DNA of 64,000 nucleotides, taken from Chrysomallon squamiferum. Its lineage: Eukaryota; Mollusca; Gastropoda; Neomphalida; Peltospiridae. Location: contig CM022672.1 in the NCBI GenBank assembly GCA_012295275.1, forward strand, positions 4,601,443-4,665,442, in the 5' to 3' direction. A model generated the notes under the pieces. That model was not told the origin of the DNA, did no database searches, and worked only from the letters and a program-made list of their open reading frames with translations. Both the position numbers and the translations under genes were made by a program. Below are positions 16,857 through 30,839 of this stretch, piece by piece; the stretch's first letter is position 1, and every line of letters begins with the position of its first letter.

Positions 16857-17010
16857 TTCATGTTTGTATCCCCTATGAACTTGTTTTAAAAACATGTTTG
16901 TATTAAACTCTATCAATCATGTTTGTATCCCCTATGAACTTGTTTTAATCTATCATTTTGTATCATGTTTGTATCCCCTATGAACTTGTTTTAATCTATC
17001 ATTTCGCTAA
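16857..17010 (+). repeat. three-copy tandem repeat, unit 47-60 bp
   Basis: TCATGTTTGTATCCCCTATG followed by AACTTGTTTTAA occurs at about 16858, 16918 and 16963. The last two copies also share ATCTATCATTT. Confidence 0.95.
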
Positions 17011-17129
17011 GCTTGTTACGTATGTTAAAAAAAATCCTCACTCGGGAAATTAAAACGTGATGCTAAAGCTCTTTAGGTATCACTTTGAAAATGGTGTATC
17101 CAGTAAAATAGATATCTAATAAATAAATA

Positions 17130-17167
17130 AAATATATATAAATATATAATAATAATAATAATAATAA

Positions 17168-17222
<55 letters not shown>
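17130..17222 (+). repeat. (AAT)n microsatellite
   Basis: AAT triplets with one short interruption near 17167. Confidence 0.95.
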
Positions 17223-17224
<2 letters not shown>

Positions 17225-17454
17225 TGAAATAGTAATAATTATAATGTGAAAGTTTACTGTTGCTTATCTAAAACGATTCATAATATATATATATTGGTTG
17301 TTTCTCTTTACATATATGTATGTATGTATGTATGTATCAATATATGTTTGCTTCTAAATACCTACGCACGTACGAAGTACCTATATACGGAACGGAAACA
17401 TTTTAACGTATACGAAAGAATGCATCTATTTCGATAATAAAAATCCTTTTTCTC

Positions 17455-17960
17455 AGCACAAGTACAATTTAAAAATCAGACAGTTTGAACAAGAAAGAGC
17501 GGCGGATCGCACTTTTAATGACAAATCTAACAAAAACCTCTCCCGGGACTACAAATTACCGAGCAGCCGCGAAAATCGTTACGCGAGAAGCTCTTGATTG
17601 GACTGGGGCGCGGAACAGACGTTACTTGGTGATACGGCAGAGGCCGGGCTTGAGACGCGGACAAGAAAATGCCGTCCAACTGGGACCGGATTGCTCAGTG
17701 TTTGTCAGTGATTTTTGTCAGAGCGGTAATAGGAAATGCGGGGTATTTTCCAAATGTTTTTATTGATTAAGAATCAAGATTCTTTTCTAATTCTCTAATC
17801 GTGACTTCATTAGTTTTTATAGTGTTTGGAGATCGGCTTAGGCGTGCTTTCAGAGTAACCCGAGTCGGCTGGATGTGTCGAAGCCAAATAAATGGGCTTC
17901 GTTTTTGACACAAAAGAACCACGTCAAGGAATAATGTGTCAGGGGTTTCAGGTTGTTAAG
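17455..17960. promoter_or_regulatory. candidate regulatory island
   Basis: About 500 bp of complex GC-richer sequence ending at a poly-A run (17964-17999). A 93-codon open frame (17485-17766) covers part of it, but it has no acceptor/donor context and I recognise no domain, so a non-coding element seems more likely. CpG-rich segments lie at 17570-17700. Confidence 0.4.
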
Positions 17961-17961
17961 T

Positions 17962-18001
<40 letters not shown>

Positions 18002-18429
18002 AAAAGAAGAAAGAATTAAGTAGCTATGCGTAATTAAATAATAAAAATAGCACAAATGGTCGCACACGGATTATACGCAGTTACATATACTCTTGTACTA
18101 TCTTTCACACACTAACGCACAAACGTATACACACAGAAACAAACGTGTTCTCAACACACACACACACGCATACACACACAAACACACACACAAACACACG
18201 ATTACACATAAACAAGCTGAAAATGACGTCGTAATTCTATTCGCTACTAAAGAAAACATTAAACGTATTAGAGATTTACAATTTTTATTTTTATTATTTA
18301 ATCCAATGTTTTTTTTTTTTTTTCTTGCTGGTTTAATATTAAGTTAATTTTCGAGAGAAGTCAAGCGTGAAATGGTCAGAGTTGTGTGAAATTAACAACG
18401 TGATGATTGACTAACAGCTAACAGTGTAT

Positions 18430-18596
18430 CTTGCTGTGATCTGATCGGTAGACTAAGCTAACACACTGACAATTTATTGCCTCGCCAGTCAGAGGTCGTG
18501 GGATCGAATGGCCATGCCTGCTGTCAAAAAAATTTTTTTATATATAATAATAAAATAAATAAAAAAAAAAAAAAAAATATAAAATAAAAATATGAG

Positions 18597-18636
<40 letters not shown>

Positions 18637-18640
18637 ATTT
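18430..18640 (+). mobile_element. possible tRNA-derived SINE
   Basis: TGATCGGTAGACTAAGC (from about 18442) looks like a decayed polymerase III A box. GAGGTCGTGGGATCGAATGG (from about 18492) matches the T-arm/B-box pattern of tRNA-derived SINEs. It is followed by an A/T-rich tail (18525-18635). No target-site duplication could be fixed. Family not identified. Confidence 0.4.
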
Positions 18641-18880
18641 CAAAAACAAACGGGTAAATTAGCTTAATAATTAAAAGACATTCCATGCTTTCTGATATGT
18701 TTCACTGTTTATTACCACTGGTTTAGTATCATTATCATCATCATCATCATCATCATCATCATAAACGTCATCATTATTATTATCACTATCGTAATCATTA
18801 CCGTTTTTACAAAGAAAACATTTTCATATAATGTTAAATTATGCTACATTGCATTACATAATATCGTTCTACATTGCACT

Positions 18881-18940
18881 CTATTCTATTCTATTCTATT
18901 CTATTCTATTCTATTCTATTCTATTCTATTATATTATATT
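18881..18940 (+). repeat. (CTATT)n pentanucleotide microsatellite
   Basis: About ten CTATT units, turning to ATATT at the right end. Confidence 0.97.
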
Positions 18941-18999
18941 ATAATTATATTTTTTGACTCCTCTATTCAACAATAACATCAATAATAATATTACTTCAA

Positions 19000-19440
19000 A
19001 ATACCCAGCCATATCTGCCAGATGTGCTTTGACCAAATCACTACCCATGTCCCACCCTAACTCACCACGCCTTTCTCCACAAAACATCTGCGGTCGTTAA
19101 ACGTGTACACTGCTTATTCCCGGTGGACGAAAAACTTTGGCTGAGCTTTTAACAAAAACAAAATTTCTTTAATTCCCATCTTTATTAGCCTTTAATAGCT
19201 CAAACAGAAAAAACGTCCGGTTTTTTTTGGGAACAAGCCTCGTCAAAATAATCCAGCCCTTTCTGTTGTTGCAGTTCGTATTTCACTAAACGATAATTAA
19301 AAGTTACTTTAATTAATGCTGAAAAATTAATTACCTTTCGTTTTGTCATGCACGCATTTCCCTGGGATGAAGTATATGAAGAACAAAAACAACACAAAAC
19401 TAAACAAAGCATTCAGACACGCACACACAAGACATGTAAG
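19000..19440. promoter_or_regulatory. candidate HMX cis-regulatory island
   Basis: Complex sequence with E-box-type cores (CAGATGTG at about 19019, CATCTGCGG at about 19086) and a dense set of homeodomain-type cores (TTAATTAATG and AATTAATTACC, about 19309-19336). No convincing open frame. Confidence 0.45.
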
Positions 19441-19754
19441 ATTACTGAAAAGCAAAAAAAAAAAACAAATTCCCCAGATAATTTTTATTTTCACTCTTCC
19501 TTTTTTTTTTTTAATTAAAACACATTTGGTAATTTTAAAAAAGAACCATGCTATTGTTTCAGAAGGAAAATCCAGGTAGGTTTAAAAGAAAACATTAACT
19601 GAATTGATTATAATTATGTTGTTTTCGAAAAGCTGCTAGTTTGCTGGTAGATGGGTGAGTAATTAGCATACTGACAAATACACAGAGATACCTACATACG
19701 TACGTATGTATGTACGTAGATATATAACATATATACGTACACATATTATATACA

Positions 19755-19908
19755 TACATACATACGTACTACTACTACTACTACTACTTCTGTTATTATT
19801 ACTACTGCTACTACTACTACTACTTCTGTTATTATTACTACTGCTACTACGACACAATTGCAGCTGCTTCTGCTCTACTGTTATCATTACCATTGCTACT
19901 ATTGTAAC

Positions 19909-19970
<62 letters not shown>

Positions 19971-19990
19971 CAACAACAACAACAACAACA
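19755..19990 (+). repeat. TAC, TTC, TGC and AAT/AAC triplet arrays
   Basis: Two diverged copies of a TAC/TTCTGTTATTATTAC block (19765-19855), then AAT (19906-19965) and AAC (19966-19990) arrays. Confidence 0.9.
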
Positions 19991-20052
19991 AAGAAACATT
20001 ACAAAAACAACTAACATTGTGATCAAAATCATAGTCACTATCTATATATGTG

Positions 20053-20089
<37 letters not shown>

Positions 20090-20951
20090 CGTTATCTAAT
20101 ATTAATCGTCATCTATCAACTCTCGATATGTTTTTAAAGTGAATGTTTATGCACTCACAAAGAGCTGACGTAGAACACAAAGAAATCCACTAATTAGTTA
20201 TTAGGACAAATTTTTTTTTTTTTAATTATTATTATTATTATTTTTTTTTTTTTTTTTTTTTTTTGATCATATGCGCACACAATGCCCAACAGGAACTTTA
20301 AAGTTTTCGCTTCTAATTGCAAACATCGACAACATAAATCAGACAATGAAAGCAATCCAAGCAACAAAAATCAAAAATGTAGAAAATTAAAGACCTCATT
20401 TGTAATTGCAAATATTGACGAAAAAAAACCCGTGTCGCCCGCAGCTAGTTCTGTGGCGTCGTTTTAATTCGGAAGAACTGAAGTGACGAGATTTCTAAAA
20501 CTCGTGGATCTTAAAAAGAAATTATTTTCAGTCTGATGCTTTTTGAAATATTCTTTGCTGGAGATGATGATGTCAAAATGGAATAAAATATGTTTATTAA
20601 AGAAAAGAATTCCCCCCAAAAAAAATAAAAAAAAAATAAAAAAGAGTGGAAAAGAGTTGATTTTGTAATTGTTAAAAAAAAAAAGTAATAAAAATAACGG
20701 TAAAATTAATCATATGATTTAACATTCAGACTTTCTGTTTTTTGTTATGATTGTGATGATGTGATTACTATCACTAACAATGATCGTTGTTGTTGTTGTT
20801 ATTTTCTTTCTGTTGTTGTTGACATTAACACACACGCACGAAAATATTATTTACATAATTCATGACAACTCTCTCTATATATATAACTACAACAATTAAA
20901 ACAATAGTATCAGAAGCTATAGCAGTAGCAGTCGAAGCCGCAGTAGTAGTA

Positions 20952-21010
<59 letters not shown>

Positions 21011-21059
21011 CTAAAAAATACAAATAAAATAAAATTAAAAAGATATAAATAAATACAAT
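19991..21059. other. AT-rich spacer with poly-T, poly-A and AAT arrays
   Basis: Poly-T runs at 20054-20084 and 20240-20264. A moderately complex stretch at 20280-20570 holds an unremarkable 61-codon open frame. AGT then AAT triplets occupy 20940-21010. No gene recognised. Confidence 0.5.
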
Positions 21060-21560
21060 CGGATCACAAAGGGAGAAGAACTACATCCCGCATCAAAATC
21101 GCGCCCTCTGGTGTATTATTGGATCTGACAGCCTACGGTAAAAAGGGGGGGGGGAAGTAAGCACAAGAAGCCTTGTCATATCATTGCCCTGCCCTTTCAA
21201 CTGTCTAATTAATTGTCGTGTAGTTCATTGTTTGCTAGAATACCGAGCTCAAATGTAAGAGTCGGGCATCAAATATCAATAATGGAGGAGGCTGCATGAC
21301 CGCGGGTGTTTGTATTGATCATTAGGCGGCGCTGAGAGAGGAGAATTACTCGGCGAAAATCCTCCTAATGGGGGATTCGTTGAGCTCCGGCAAGTAATCC
21401 AGTTCCTCGAAGAATCGTGGCGAGTAATCCGCTTCCTTTGACGAATAATATTAGCGCTGACAAGAACAACCGCAGCGCCAGGCAATTTGTTTATGGCATG
21501 AAGTTGCCACTGAAATATTGCGTGATTGTCTCATTTGTACTTAGATATTCTGATGGAATA
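21060..21560. promoter_or_regulatory. candidate HMX cis-regulatory island with paired TAATCC sites
   Basis: About 480 bp of complex sequence, one of the strongest islands in the window. TAATCC, the core bound by K50 (Otx/Pitx/Gsc-type) homeodomains, occurs twice inside an imperfect 25-bp tandem repeat (21391-21415 and 21421-21446). CTAATTAATTG is near 21205, with further TAAT cores at 21366 and 21450. A run of G is at 21148-21155. Confidence 0.5.
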
Positions 21561-23039
<1,479 letters not shown>

Positions 23040-23480
23040 AAATCGCTAAGACGCCTCTAAGACGACATTGCCAGTGATCGATGAAGATGGCGATTTGACC
23101 GTCGTTCAGGACGCTTCCAGATCCCGAGTCTCCCTCCCGGTGTACGCTTTTCTTGCGCTCGCCTCGTTCTGACGCTATCGTGCCTAATTGACCATTATAA
23201 TGCGAAGTGTTCGCCACACAAAGTGCCATAAAACATAATTCGATCCGAGTCAATGGCCCCTGTGTTTTCTTCTGTTTCGTACAATTTTCCACCGTTTATT
23301 AAATGAGAAATGCGAACTATGCTCCTTCGCTCTCAATTATCGTCTTCAGGGGTGATGCCCTTTCTTCCTCTCTCCTTTCTTTTCACCGCTAATGAGAGCA
23401 CCAGTCGATAGCATCGCAAACTCGGCTCCACACTGTCATTAAAAAAGCCGTGAAATTACTTAAGCGTTTTCAATGTAACG
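23040..23480. promoter_or_regulatory. candidate HMX cis-regulatory island, carries duplicated block B
   Basis: About 440 bp of complex sequence. The 39-bp block at 23261-23299 matches 5988-6026 at 35 of 39 positions. The 21-bp block at 23377-23397 matches 6091-6111 at 18 of 21. Order and orientation are the same, with 77 bp between blocks here and 64 bp there. The - strand stays open for 110 codons across part of it, but the conserved sequence is not preserved in a codon-like pattern. A duplicated enhancer is the simplest reading. Confidence 0.6.
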
Positions 23481-24649
23481 CTAGTAACTACGTAATAAGT
23501 AATGATTATTGTATTAACGCTTTTTCTTTTTTCTTTTCTCCAATCCTTTTTAATGACAGCAAATGGCCTTAAATTGTTTTTGCGTTATTGTAATTATAAC
23601 TAATCAACGTTTTTCTCCAACAAATTAACTTGTGTCGGGACAAATTCCATTCGTTTAATGACATATTTAAATATAACCTGAGACGATTCTGATTTCAACA
23701 TTAAAAGTTCGCAAAAAAATCACACAGTGGTGCTGTAATTTACAAGATGTTATTGACAAAATGCTAGAGACAAGGAGATATTGACAACTGCAACCTGTTG
23801 TTATAATTATTTTCTTGTTTCATTTTCTTTCTTTGTGTCGTATCGACGCAATTTAGACGCTTTCTGCTTGGCATAGTAACCTTTGAGTTTCATAAAAAAA
23901 ATTGATTAATTACTCTTCCAATGATTTAGATACATTACGCAACAAAATGTATAATTTTAACCTCATACAAATGAATATCTCGCTTTCTGTTCGTCTTATT
24001 ATTTACTTCTTTGTCCCTAAGCCTCTTTGTTTGTTTCCAGCTGTCTGTTTATTAATCAGTTACTTTAATTTATTGTCTCTCTGTTAATGTTTGACTCTAT
24101 ATATCGTCTCAACATACATTCACCAGTTTGTCCAACTGTCTCGTCCTTTTCACCAGTCCATCTACACATTCATCCTTCTCTGTCTCAAACATATGTGTAT
24201 AAAGTAACAAATCCATATCTCTTCTTCAGCAATTATTTCCTCTTTTCTTTTTCAGTCCATCTCCTGCATTTGTCATCCTCCCTCTACGCTCAGAATTCAG
24301 TCCCCTTTCCCTTGCTAAATGATCTAATTTCATCATCTCATCTTTCCCAGAACTGTGAAATCTGCGTTAGGTTACCATCACTGATGGCTGCAAAACGAGG
24401 AATCATTGATTTTCCTCAAACACCTGTCATTTCATATAAGACGAAACTCCGTCAAACAATTAATTCGAATTAAAATGCTTCTTGTCGAAGAATAATCATC
24501 CATAAAACGAAAAGCCGCTTAGATCAATGGAGCTTTTAAATACCAGGTTGCTTTTTTTTATGTTTTATTTTAAAAAGCATTTGAATTTTTGTAATTTTTT
24601 TTTTTTTTTTTTTTTTTTCAGCATGAAGAAATCAGTTCAGAAAGTATTT

Positions 24650-24683
<34 letters not shown>

Positions 24684-24994
24684 TCTTCAATTTTTTTTAA
24701 GTGTGCAATATAATGTCTCGTATGTCAAATTCAAAGACGGAATCAGAATATTTTTATTAGGCTTCAATGTTCAGGCAAACTGAATAGTACATAAAAAATA
24801 TGACTGGTGTGATGTAGAAAGTTAGATACTTCTGTCTCTTTTATTTTTGTGAAGATAATACATTTAATTATGAGAAAAACTTGCTTTTTCTAAATAATTT
24901 TTAAAACAATCAGTTTATTTATTTATTTATTTGTTTATTTGTTTTAGAATGTCTCCAGCAATTTCGATGCTGAAGTTAGGGAAGTACAATAATG

Positions 24995-25031
<37 letters not shown>

Positions 25032-25144
25032 AAAAGGAATAAAGAAGAAAAAAGAGGAAAAAAAGAAGAAAGAAAAAAGAAAAAGAAAAAAGAGAAGAAG
25101 AATTAAAAGAAAAATAGAAAAACAATACAGGAAGAAAAATCCCA

Positions 25145-25211
<67 letters not shown>

Positions 25212-25979
25212 AATTATAAAGTCTGATTATTTATTTATAAAAAAAAAAAACACATTATTTTTCTGTCTGCCACCTAAATCAAAAAAAATATATAAGTGAC
25301 GATATTCTCTTTGTCTGCCTTTCCTTTGTCTGTTATCTGGACTAACTATATAACTACTGTTAGATAACTTCAGCATTCTCTTTCTAGTCCTTATCTGTCA
25401 CGATTGCTTCGCGACACATCATCACCTAATTAATTAAACAAGGAGAATCAATTTTGGTTTATAAAGAGCAGTTCAACAACAGTGGCGAAGCTTTTGCATT
25501 GGAGTTCTGTACAAGTCAGGGGTTAATCACTTACTCAGAATTTATGACTTCGATTGTAAGAATATTAAATTTTGTCTTGGGTACTCTGAGTCGTTAGCTG
25601 AAGACCTTACTGTTTGAGATGATTAAGGAAGTTAGGGTGTGGTGGTGTAATACCTCGATCACATGCTAGTTTAGGGTAGGATTCAAGAGACACTTGGTAT
25701 TAGAGGAAAATATAAATTTTAAATAAAAGTTATACAAAGACAGATACAAGACATCACTGTATTTAGCTTTCGTTGTACTTATAACTATATTTGCATGTAG
25801 CCATCACTTTTTGCTCAACTGAAATTTGTGTCGACTTTGACTCAGTGAGAATTAGATCACTTTTAATTGCTATTATTATTATTATTATTATTAGTAGTAG
25901 TAGTAGCAGCAGTAGTAGTAGTAGTAGCAGTAGTAGTAGTAACAGTATTATTAGTATTAGTATTGGTATTAACCGAACA
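23481..25979. other. spacer with poly-T/poly-A runs and (CA)n, no gene seen
   Basis: AT-rich, moderately complex sequence to 24470, including a chance 128-codon open frame (24087-24473) in C/T-rich DNA. Poly-T at 24597-24620, poly-A at 24653-24681 and 24998-25029, an A/G-rich tract (25030-25130), then (CA)n (25147-25208). ATT/AGT triplets occupy 25870-25965. Confidence 0.55.
25147..25208 (+). repeat. (CA)n microsatellite
   Basis: About 31 CA units. Confidence 0.97.
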
Positions 25980-26440
25980 TCTGAAGTTCGCCGTCGTAAA
26001 ACACCTTTTTGTTTCCATCGTTAAAGCAAGCCATGTTAAAGTTACTGGCTCACGTCACCTTGTGTACATTTTTCAAATTATTTCGTTACATCACAACAGC
26101 CTAACCAACGACTCATTCAGGAAACGCAATAAAACAACATACAGAGATAACGAGTACAATTCAATCACTTTCCGGAACCAATACAATTTTGTCGTACAAA
26201 TGTTTCCGTTTTTTAATTTTTTTTTTCTTTTTCCTTTTGTCAACGAGCGAACATACAAGGTCAGCAGCGGGTAGCTGTTTTACTTTTGTTCGCGAAGAAG
26301 CAGCACAATTTTCCGCGCCATTAACTTCGCCATGTGACGTACTTTAACGAAATGGTTTCGGGGAGAAATACAACATTGTTGCAGGGCCGGATTTAGGTAC
26401 CAACTAAACAAGGCTGCAGTTAATAACAAATTAAAACTAT
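25980..26440. promoter_or_regulatory. candidate regulatory island with partial match to the duplicated block
   Basis: Complex sequence with ACAATTTTCCGCGCCATTAA at 26304-26323, resembling the second half of the block shared by the 6.0 and 23.3 kb islands. Near 26384, GGGCCGGATTTAGG resembles one end of a non-autonomous transposon, so part of this stretch may be transposon debris. Confidence 0.35.
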
Positions 26441-26759
26441 AACTTGAACTGTAGTATATCGCTAGCGACAGAGTTCATTCTAAAATATTTTTTAAACATC
26501 TTCGTGACAATGTGCCTTATGGCTGTAATACCGTGGATTTGGATATTTCATAATGAAATGTCTCACGTTCTTTTATTAAATAACATAAGTTGTGCTAAGA
26601 TTAGTTCTAACATCCTTTCTCACTACTAAAACTTACTAAATGGATCCTTTAGATCTTTACATATGTAACAGTCTATGAAAGGGAAGCGGCCTCTCACAAT
26701 TTCATTATATTTTTTTAACAATATTATCTGAGAATTTTTAATCACATTTTACACAGATT

Positions 26760-27260
26760 AATTCTGTGACGACACTACCCAAACAGGGCCTCCTGTATTT
26801 CTCTAGCAAAACCTAAATGTAACCCCGTCTGTTCGTAACGTTTTATCGTCGACAAGTGAAGAAGTTAAGGTGATTTGAAACCAGATACTATGAATGGGAT
26901 ACATTGTGGTGAATGTAGACAGATTACGCTGTTAGGCTCATCCTAAGTTTGACGAGGAGTCAAATTTTCTGAGATAAGGTCAATTCATCGTCCCGCCTCT
27001 TGCTAGTGCTCGCGGCATTAGAGCGGAATTTACGTAGGTCTATTTTTTTTTTATTATTTTTTTTTTTAACTCATGGCGGCGATTTCCCACTGAGCGACGT
27101 TTCAGAGATTGTACCTGTCTAGAGTGACAATCTGACTGGCGTATCAAATTGTCAACACTCGTTTTAAGCAATAAAAGAATTGTGTACCAATTGGATCATT
27201 AATGGCCGATAGGGCTTGAACGACAACGTTGCGAAATTAAAAGAATTGGCGTCACTGTCT
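26760..27260. promoter_or_regulatory. candidate regulatory island
   Basis: Complex sequence interrupted by a T-rich run (27043-27067). The right half (27070-27260) has CATTAATGG, CAATTGGATC and several ACGTT/CGAC motifs. CAAGTG is at about 26856. No convincing open frame. Confidence 0.4.
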
Positions 27261-27985
27261 CGTCGAATACTAAACAAAAATAAAAAATAATATAGGGTGG
27301 GAAAAATTTTTTTCGCATCGTTTCAAAGGTAAATAGGTTGTTACAAAATGCAACTGACAAATATATTATTAAAAAAGGAAAAAAAAAAAAAAAGAAGAAA
27401 AAGAAAAAAAGAAGTAATAATAATAAAATAAAAGATCCATACAGTATTAAGAAACCTAAATAACAGCGACAACAATAATAATACAGTAATAATCTCGGCA
27501 TAAATACTTTCAACAAGAATAATAGTAGTAGTGGTAGTGGCAGTGGTGGTGGTAGTAATAGTCGCTGTAGTAGTAGTAGTAGTACCAGCAGCAGGAATAT
27601 TATTACAGATAACAGTGGTAATGACAAATAAATAATACTGGGACCAGTTTAACAGAGACTGATAAAAAAAAAAACTGCTGCATTACGTTTCTGTTTTATT
27701 CTATATTCAGACAACATATAATTATTATTATTATAACGCACCAGTGTAATCATGCGTATTAGATAGTTTCGCTTGAGATGACAATTTTTTTTTTTTTTTT
27801 TTTTGGATTCACGTTTTAGTGGTCTACCAGTCAGTAAATAAGCCCCCATCCCCAAAAACAACAAGAAAACAACAGCGATTATAATTGCTATCTTTTACAA
27901 ACGTTTGTGAAAATATTCTACAATCCATACCATCTTAGGATTCGCATATATCTCTGTGTGTTTTTTTAAAGTGTATTAATGTCTG

Positions 27986-28044
<59 letters not shown>

Positions 28045-28049
28045 CTCTC
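27261..28049. other. A-rich, AGT/AAT triplet and GA microsatellite spacer
   Basis: A/G-rich tract (27376-27440), degenerate AAT/AGT/GGT triplets (27470-27600), poly-T (27785-27804) and a GA array (27989-28042). No gene seen. Confidence 0.65.
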
Positions 28050-28620
28050 TTGAATAATCGTGGATTCTCGCCTGGTACATCCATCACGCACTGACTACAA
28101 ACACTCACATTTCCTTCTCATTAAACAGCAACACGAAACGCTTGTTAATGGGACAATAACAGTTAGCGTTACTTAAATAACAGTTCGAAATCCGATTCTC
28201 TCCCTTTACTATCGCTGATTTCCTATGACAACGGCATAGATAACAAGTCTAAACCGGAACGAGTGTAAAGATTTGAGTCAATCAATGAATTTTTATTTTT
28301 TTTTTTTATTTTTATTTTTTTCCTGTTCCTGCAGCAAAGTTTCGTACTCGTAAACATCAATTGCGCAGTCATCTGATCCGAATTTGCGATGATTAATTTC
28401 CGAAGCAGTGCTGATAATATTAACCATAGCAGTGTGTGGCCTGGCAGGCAATTACCTGGAAAATATGAGGATAATATCTGATAATATTAGCAATTTTACA
28501 AAAGTAATAACGTTCTTTTGCAGATTGGATACAGACGGAATCGGATCTGATTTCTCAAAGTTTTAATTGTTGGCTTTCATGAAAGAAATTGGCACGCAAT
28601 AGGATTTGTGAAAGCCTTTC
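28050..28620. promoter_or_regulatory. candidate regulatory island
   Basis: Complex sequence either side of a T-rich run (28291-28322). The right half contains repeated ATAATATTA motifs (28413-28490), GATTAATTTCC (about 28392) and CAATTACCTGG (about 28449). No convincing open frame. Confidence 0.4.
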
Positions 28621-28648
28621 TCTCGGCTCTTAATATATGTCTGTCGTT

Positions 28649-28650
<2 letters not shown>

Positions 28651-28734
<84 letters not shown>

Positions 28735-28752
28735 TTGTGTGTGTGTGTGTGT
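28651..28752 (+). repeat. (CT)n(TG)n compound microsatellite
   Basis: About 38 CT units then TG-rich sequence. The following 28753-29060 is C/T-rich with no gene. Confidence 0.95.
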
Positions 28753-29169
28753 ATCTGTCTTCCTTTCGCAAGGTATTTCCCTGTAATTGCTTGTTCTGTA
28801 TTCCACCTCTGATTCTTTCCCTTTGTTCTGTATTTCTCTCCTTTTTGTTTCTGTTTCTCCTTTACAGGTAACGTATTTTTTCTTTATGTCTTGTATCAAC
28901 TTCTCTCTTTTCTATCCACGTCTGAATTTATTTTTCTGTATTATTTTCTGTATTATTTTCTGTCTCTTACACTTATTCTTTCTATCTTTATGTCAGTTCT
29001 TTCTTTCTCTCTGCCTCCGCCTCATTTGCTCTTACTCTCTGTAAACGTAAGTGTAAATCACTATGACAACCTAGGAAAAAAGATGATCTCAGCGACATCA
29101 TTGAAGAAGAGAAAGAAACATAAAAAAGAAATGAAGAAATTTTATGCATTTTAAAATATTGGATGGTAC

Positions 29170-29176
29170 AGATATA

Positions 29177-29207
<31 letters not shown>

Positions 29208-29335
29208 ATTAAAGATAATAATACAAAAATAAAGAAAAAAAAATATATATGTGTGTGTATGTATGTATATTAAAATAAAACTAACTAACTAACAAACTAA
29301 ATAAATAAATAAATAAATAAATAACTAAATAAAAT
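29170..29335 (+). repeat. AAAT tetranucleotide runs
   Basis: TAAA/AAAT arrays at 29176-29210 and 29299-29330, with a short TATG/TG patch between. Confidence 0.85.
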
Positions 29336-29369
29336 GAACGAAGCTGATAAACGAAAATAAAATGTCATC

Positions 29370-29900
29370 TATGTTCTTTACGTTAATTTCTTTTCGATCA
29401 ACTTTAAAATGGCTTTGCCTAATTTCTAATGCTCTTTCACGGATAGTTGATTCTGGCAAAGTACCTTATATTTCCCGATCTCACAATCACCGTGCAAAAC
29501 TGCACCCGATTTAACCTTCACGAGCTGCACGCACATTTACCAATCAACAAAACTGACAAACTGAGAAAGTACTTGTCCAAGAATTACGACCTAAATAATT
29601 GCTACACTTAACTACAATAAGCACAATTGAAATTATTGCCAGTCACTTGTCATTTTAATTTTCTGTGTTTATTCTGCGAGGATTGAATTGGAAGATTTAG
29701 GTCTAAAGTGGTTTAAGATTGGTCACGTGGACGTTCTTCAGGCACCAATGTAATCGGATGTTTGTGGAATTCTGTCATCTTAATATATTGGCATTTCACG
29801 ATGAGGCGGAAAAAAGCCTTATAACAGGATTGGGTTAAATAAATAAGCATATTCGACGAGTCTCGGCGATTGTTTGGAGTCCCGAAATAGTTTAGTTCAC
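29370..29900. promoter_or_regulatory. candidate regulatory island
   Basis: Complex sequence of about 500 bp with no convincing open frame, ending where a 20-bp minisatellite begins. Contains CTAATTTCTAATGC (about 29420), GGTCACGTGGACG (about 29721) and CAATTGAAATTATTGCC (about 29625). Confidence 0.4.
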
Positions 29901-29908
29901 TTACTGTG

Positions 29909-30045
29909 AAAGCCCTTCTTTCGTTTTATTAAAAGTCTTTCGTTTGTATTAAATATTCTTTCGTTTTTATTAAAAATCTTTCGTTTGCATTAATAAATAG
30001 TCTTTCGGTTTATTAAGTCTTTCGTTTGAATCGAATATTCTTTGA
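29909..30045 (+). repeat. minisatellite, unit about 20 bp
   Basis: Seven or so irregular copies of TCTTTCGTTT followed by a variable TATTAAA-type linker. Confidence 0.85.
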
Positions 30046-30181
30046 TTTTTTTATATACAAAAAAATAGCTTGTTTTATAAACTTTCCTTTTTAAAAAACA
30101 TTTCAGTACTTAGATATTTTAGATTTTTAAGACAAAAGAAAGAAAGAGGTATTGGAACAGTTTGATGTACATTCTACATTC

Positions 30182-30357
<176 letters not shown>

Positions 30358-30839
30358 TTTAAATTAGCGATAATGTATTAGATACCGCAAAATAAATTCA
30401 GGTACATGAATATACACACGTCTTCTATGTATTATTTTTGAAGTTAATAATAATAGAAGTAGAATGAGTAGTAGCTGTTGTTACAACAGAGAAGTAGTAG
30501 TTGCAATGGTAATGGGAGTTATAGTAGTGCTGGTAGTAGTTAGGGTAGAAGCAGTTGTAACAGTTACTCTGTTACAGGCAGTAACAAAAAGTGCTGCTTT
30601 CAGTGTGAAAATGAAAAATGAAAATTATACAAATATCAGGCTTATCTAGAAGCTGAATTATATTATTATAAACAAACTGTTTGCGAATTTCAAACGAGTG
30701 AATTCTTATCATCAGCTCGTCAGTAAATGAATAATTAATCGAAATCAATTGTCTCTAAATCACTTTTTTTCTTCTTCTTCTTTTTTTTTTTTACATCCAA
30801 GTTTCAGATTTTTTTTTTCTCTCTCTGTCTTCTACACTT

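Noticed and set aside
17485-17766. 93-codon open frame in the 17.6 kb island
   Set aside because: No exon boundaries or recognisable family; the island looks like the other non-coding ones.
24087-24473. 128-codon open frame in C/T-rich DNA
   Set aside because: Composition-driven, no splice context, no recognisable domain, low-complexity Ser/Leu/His content.
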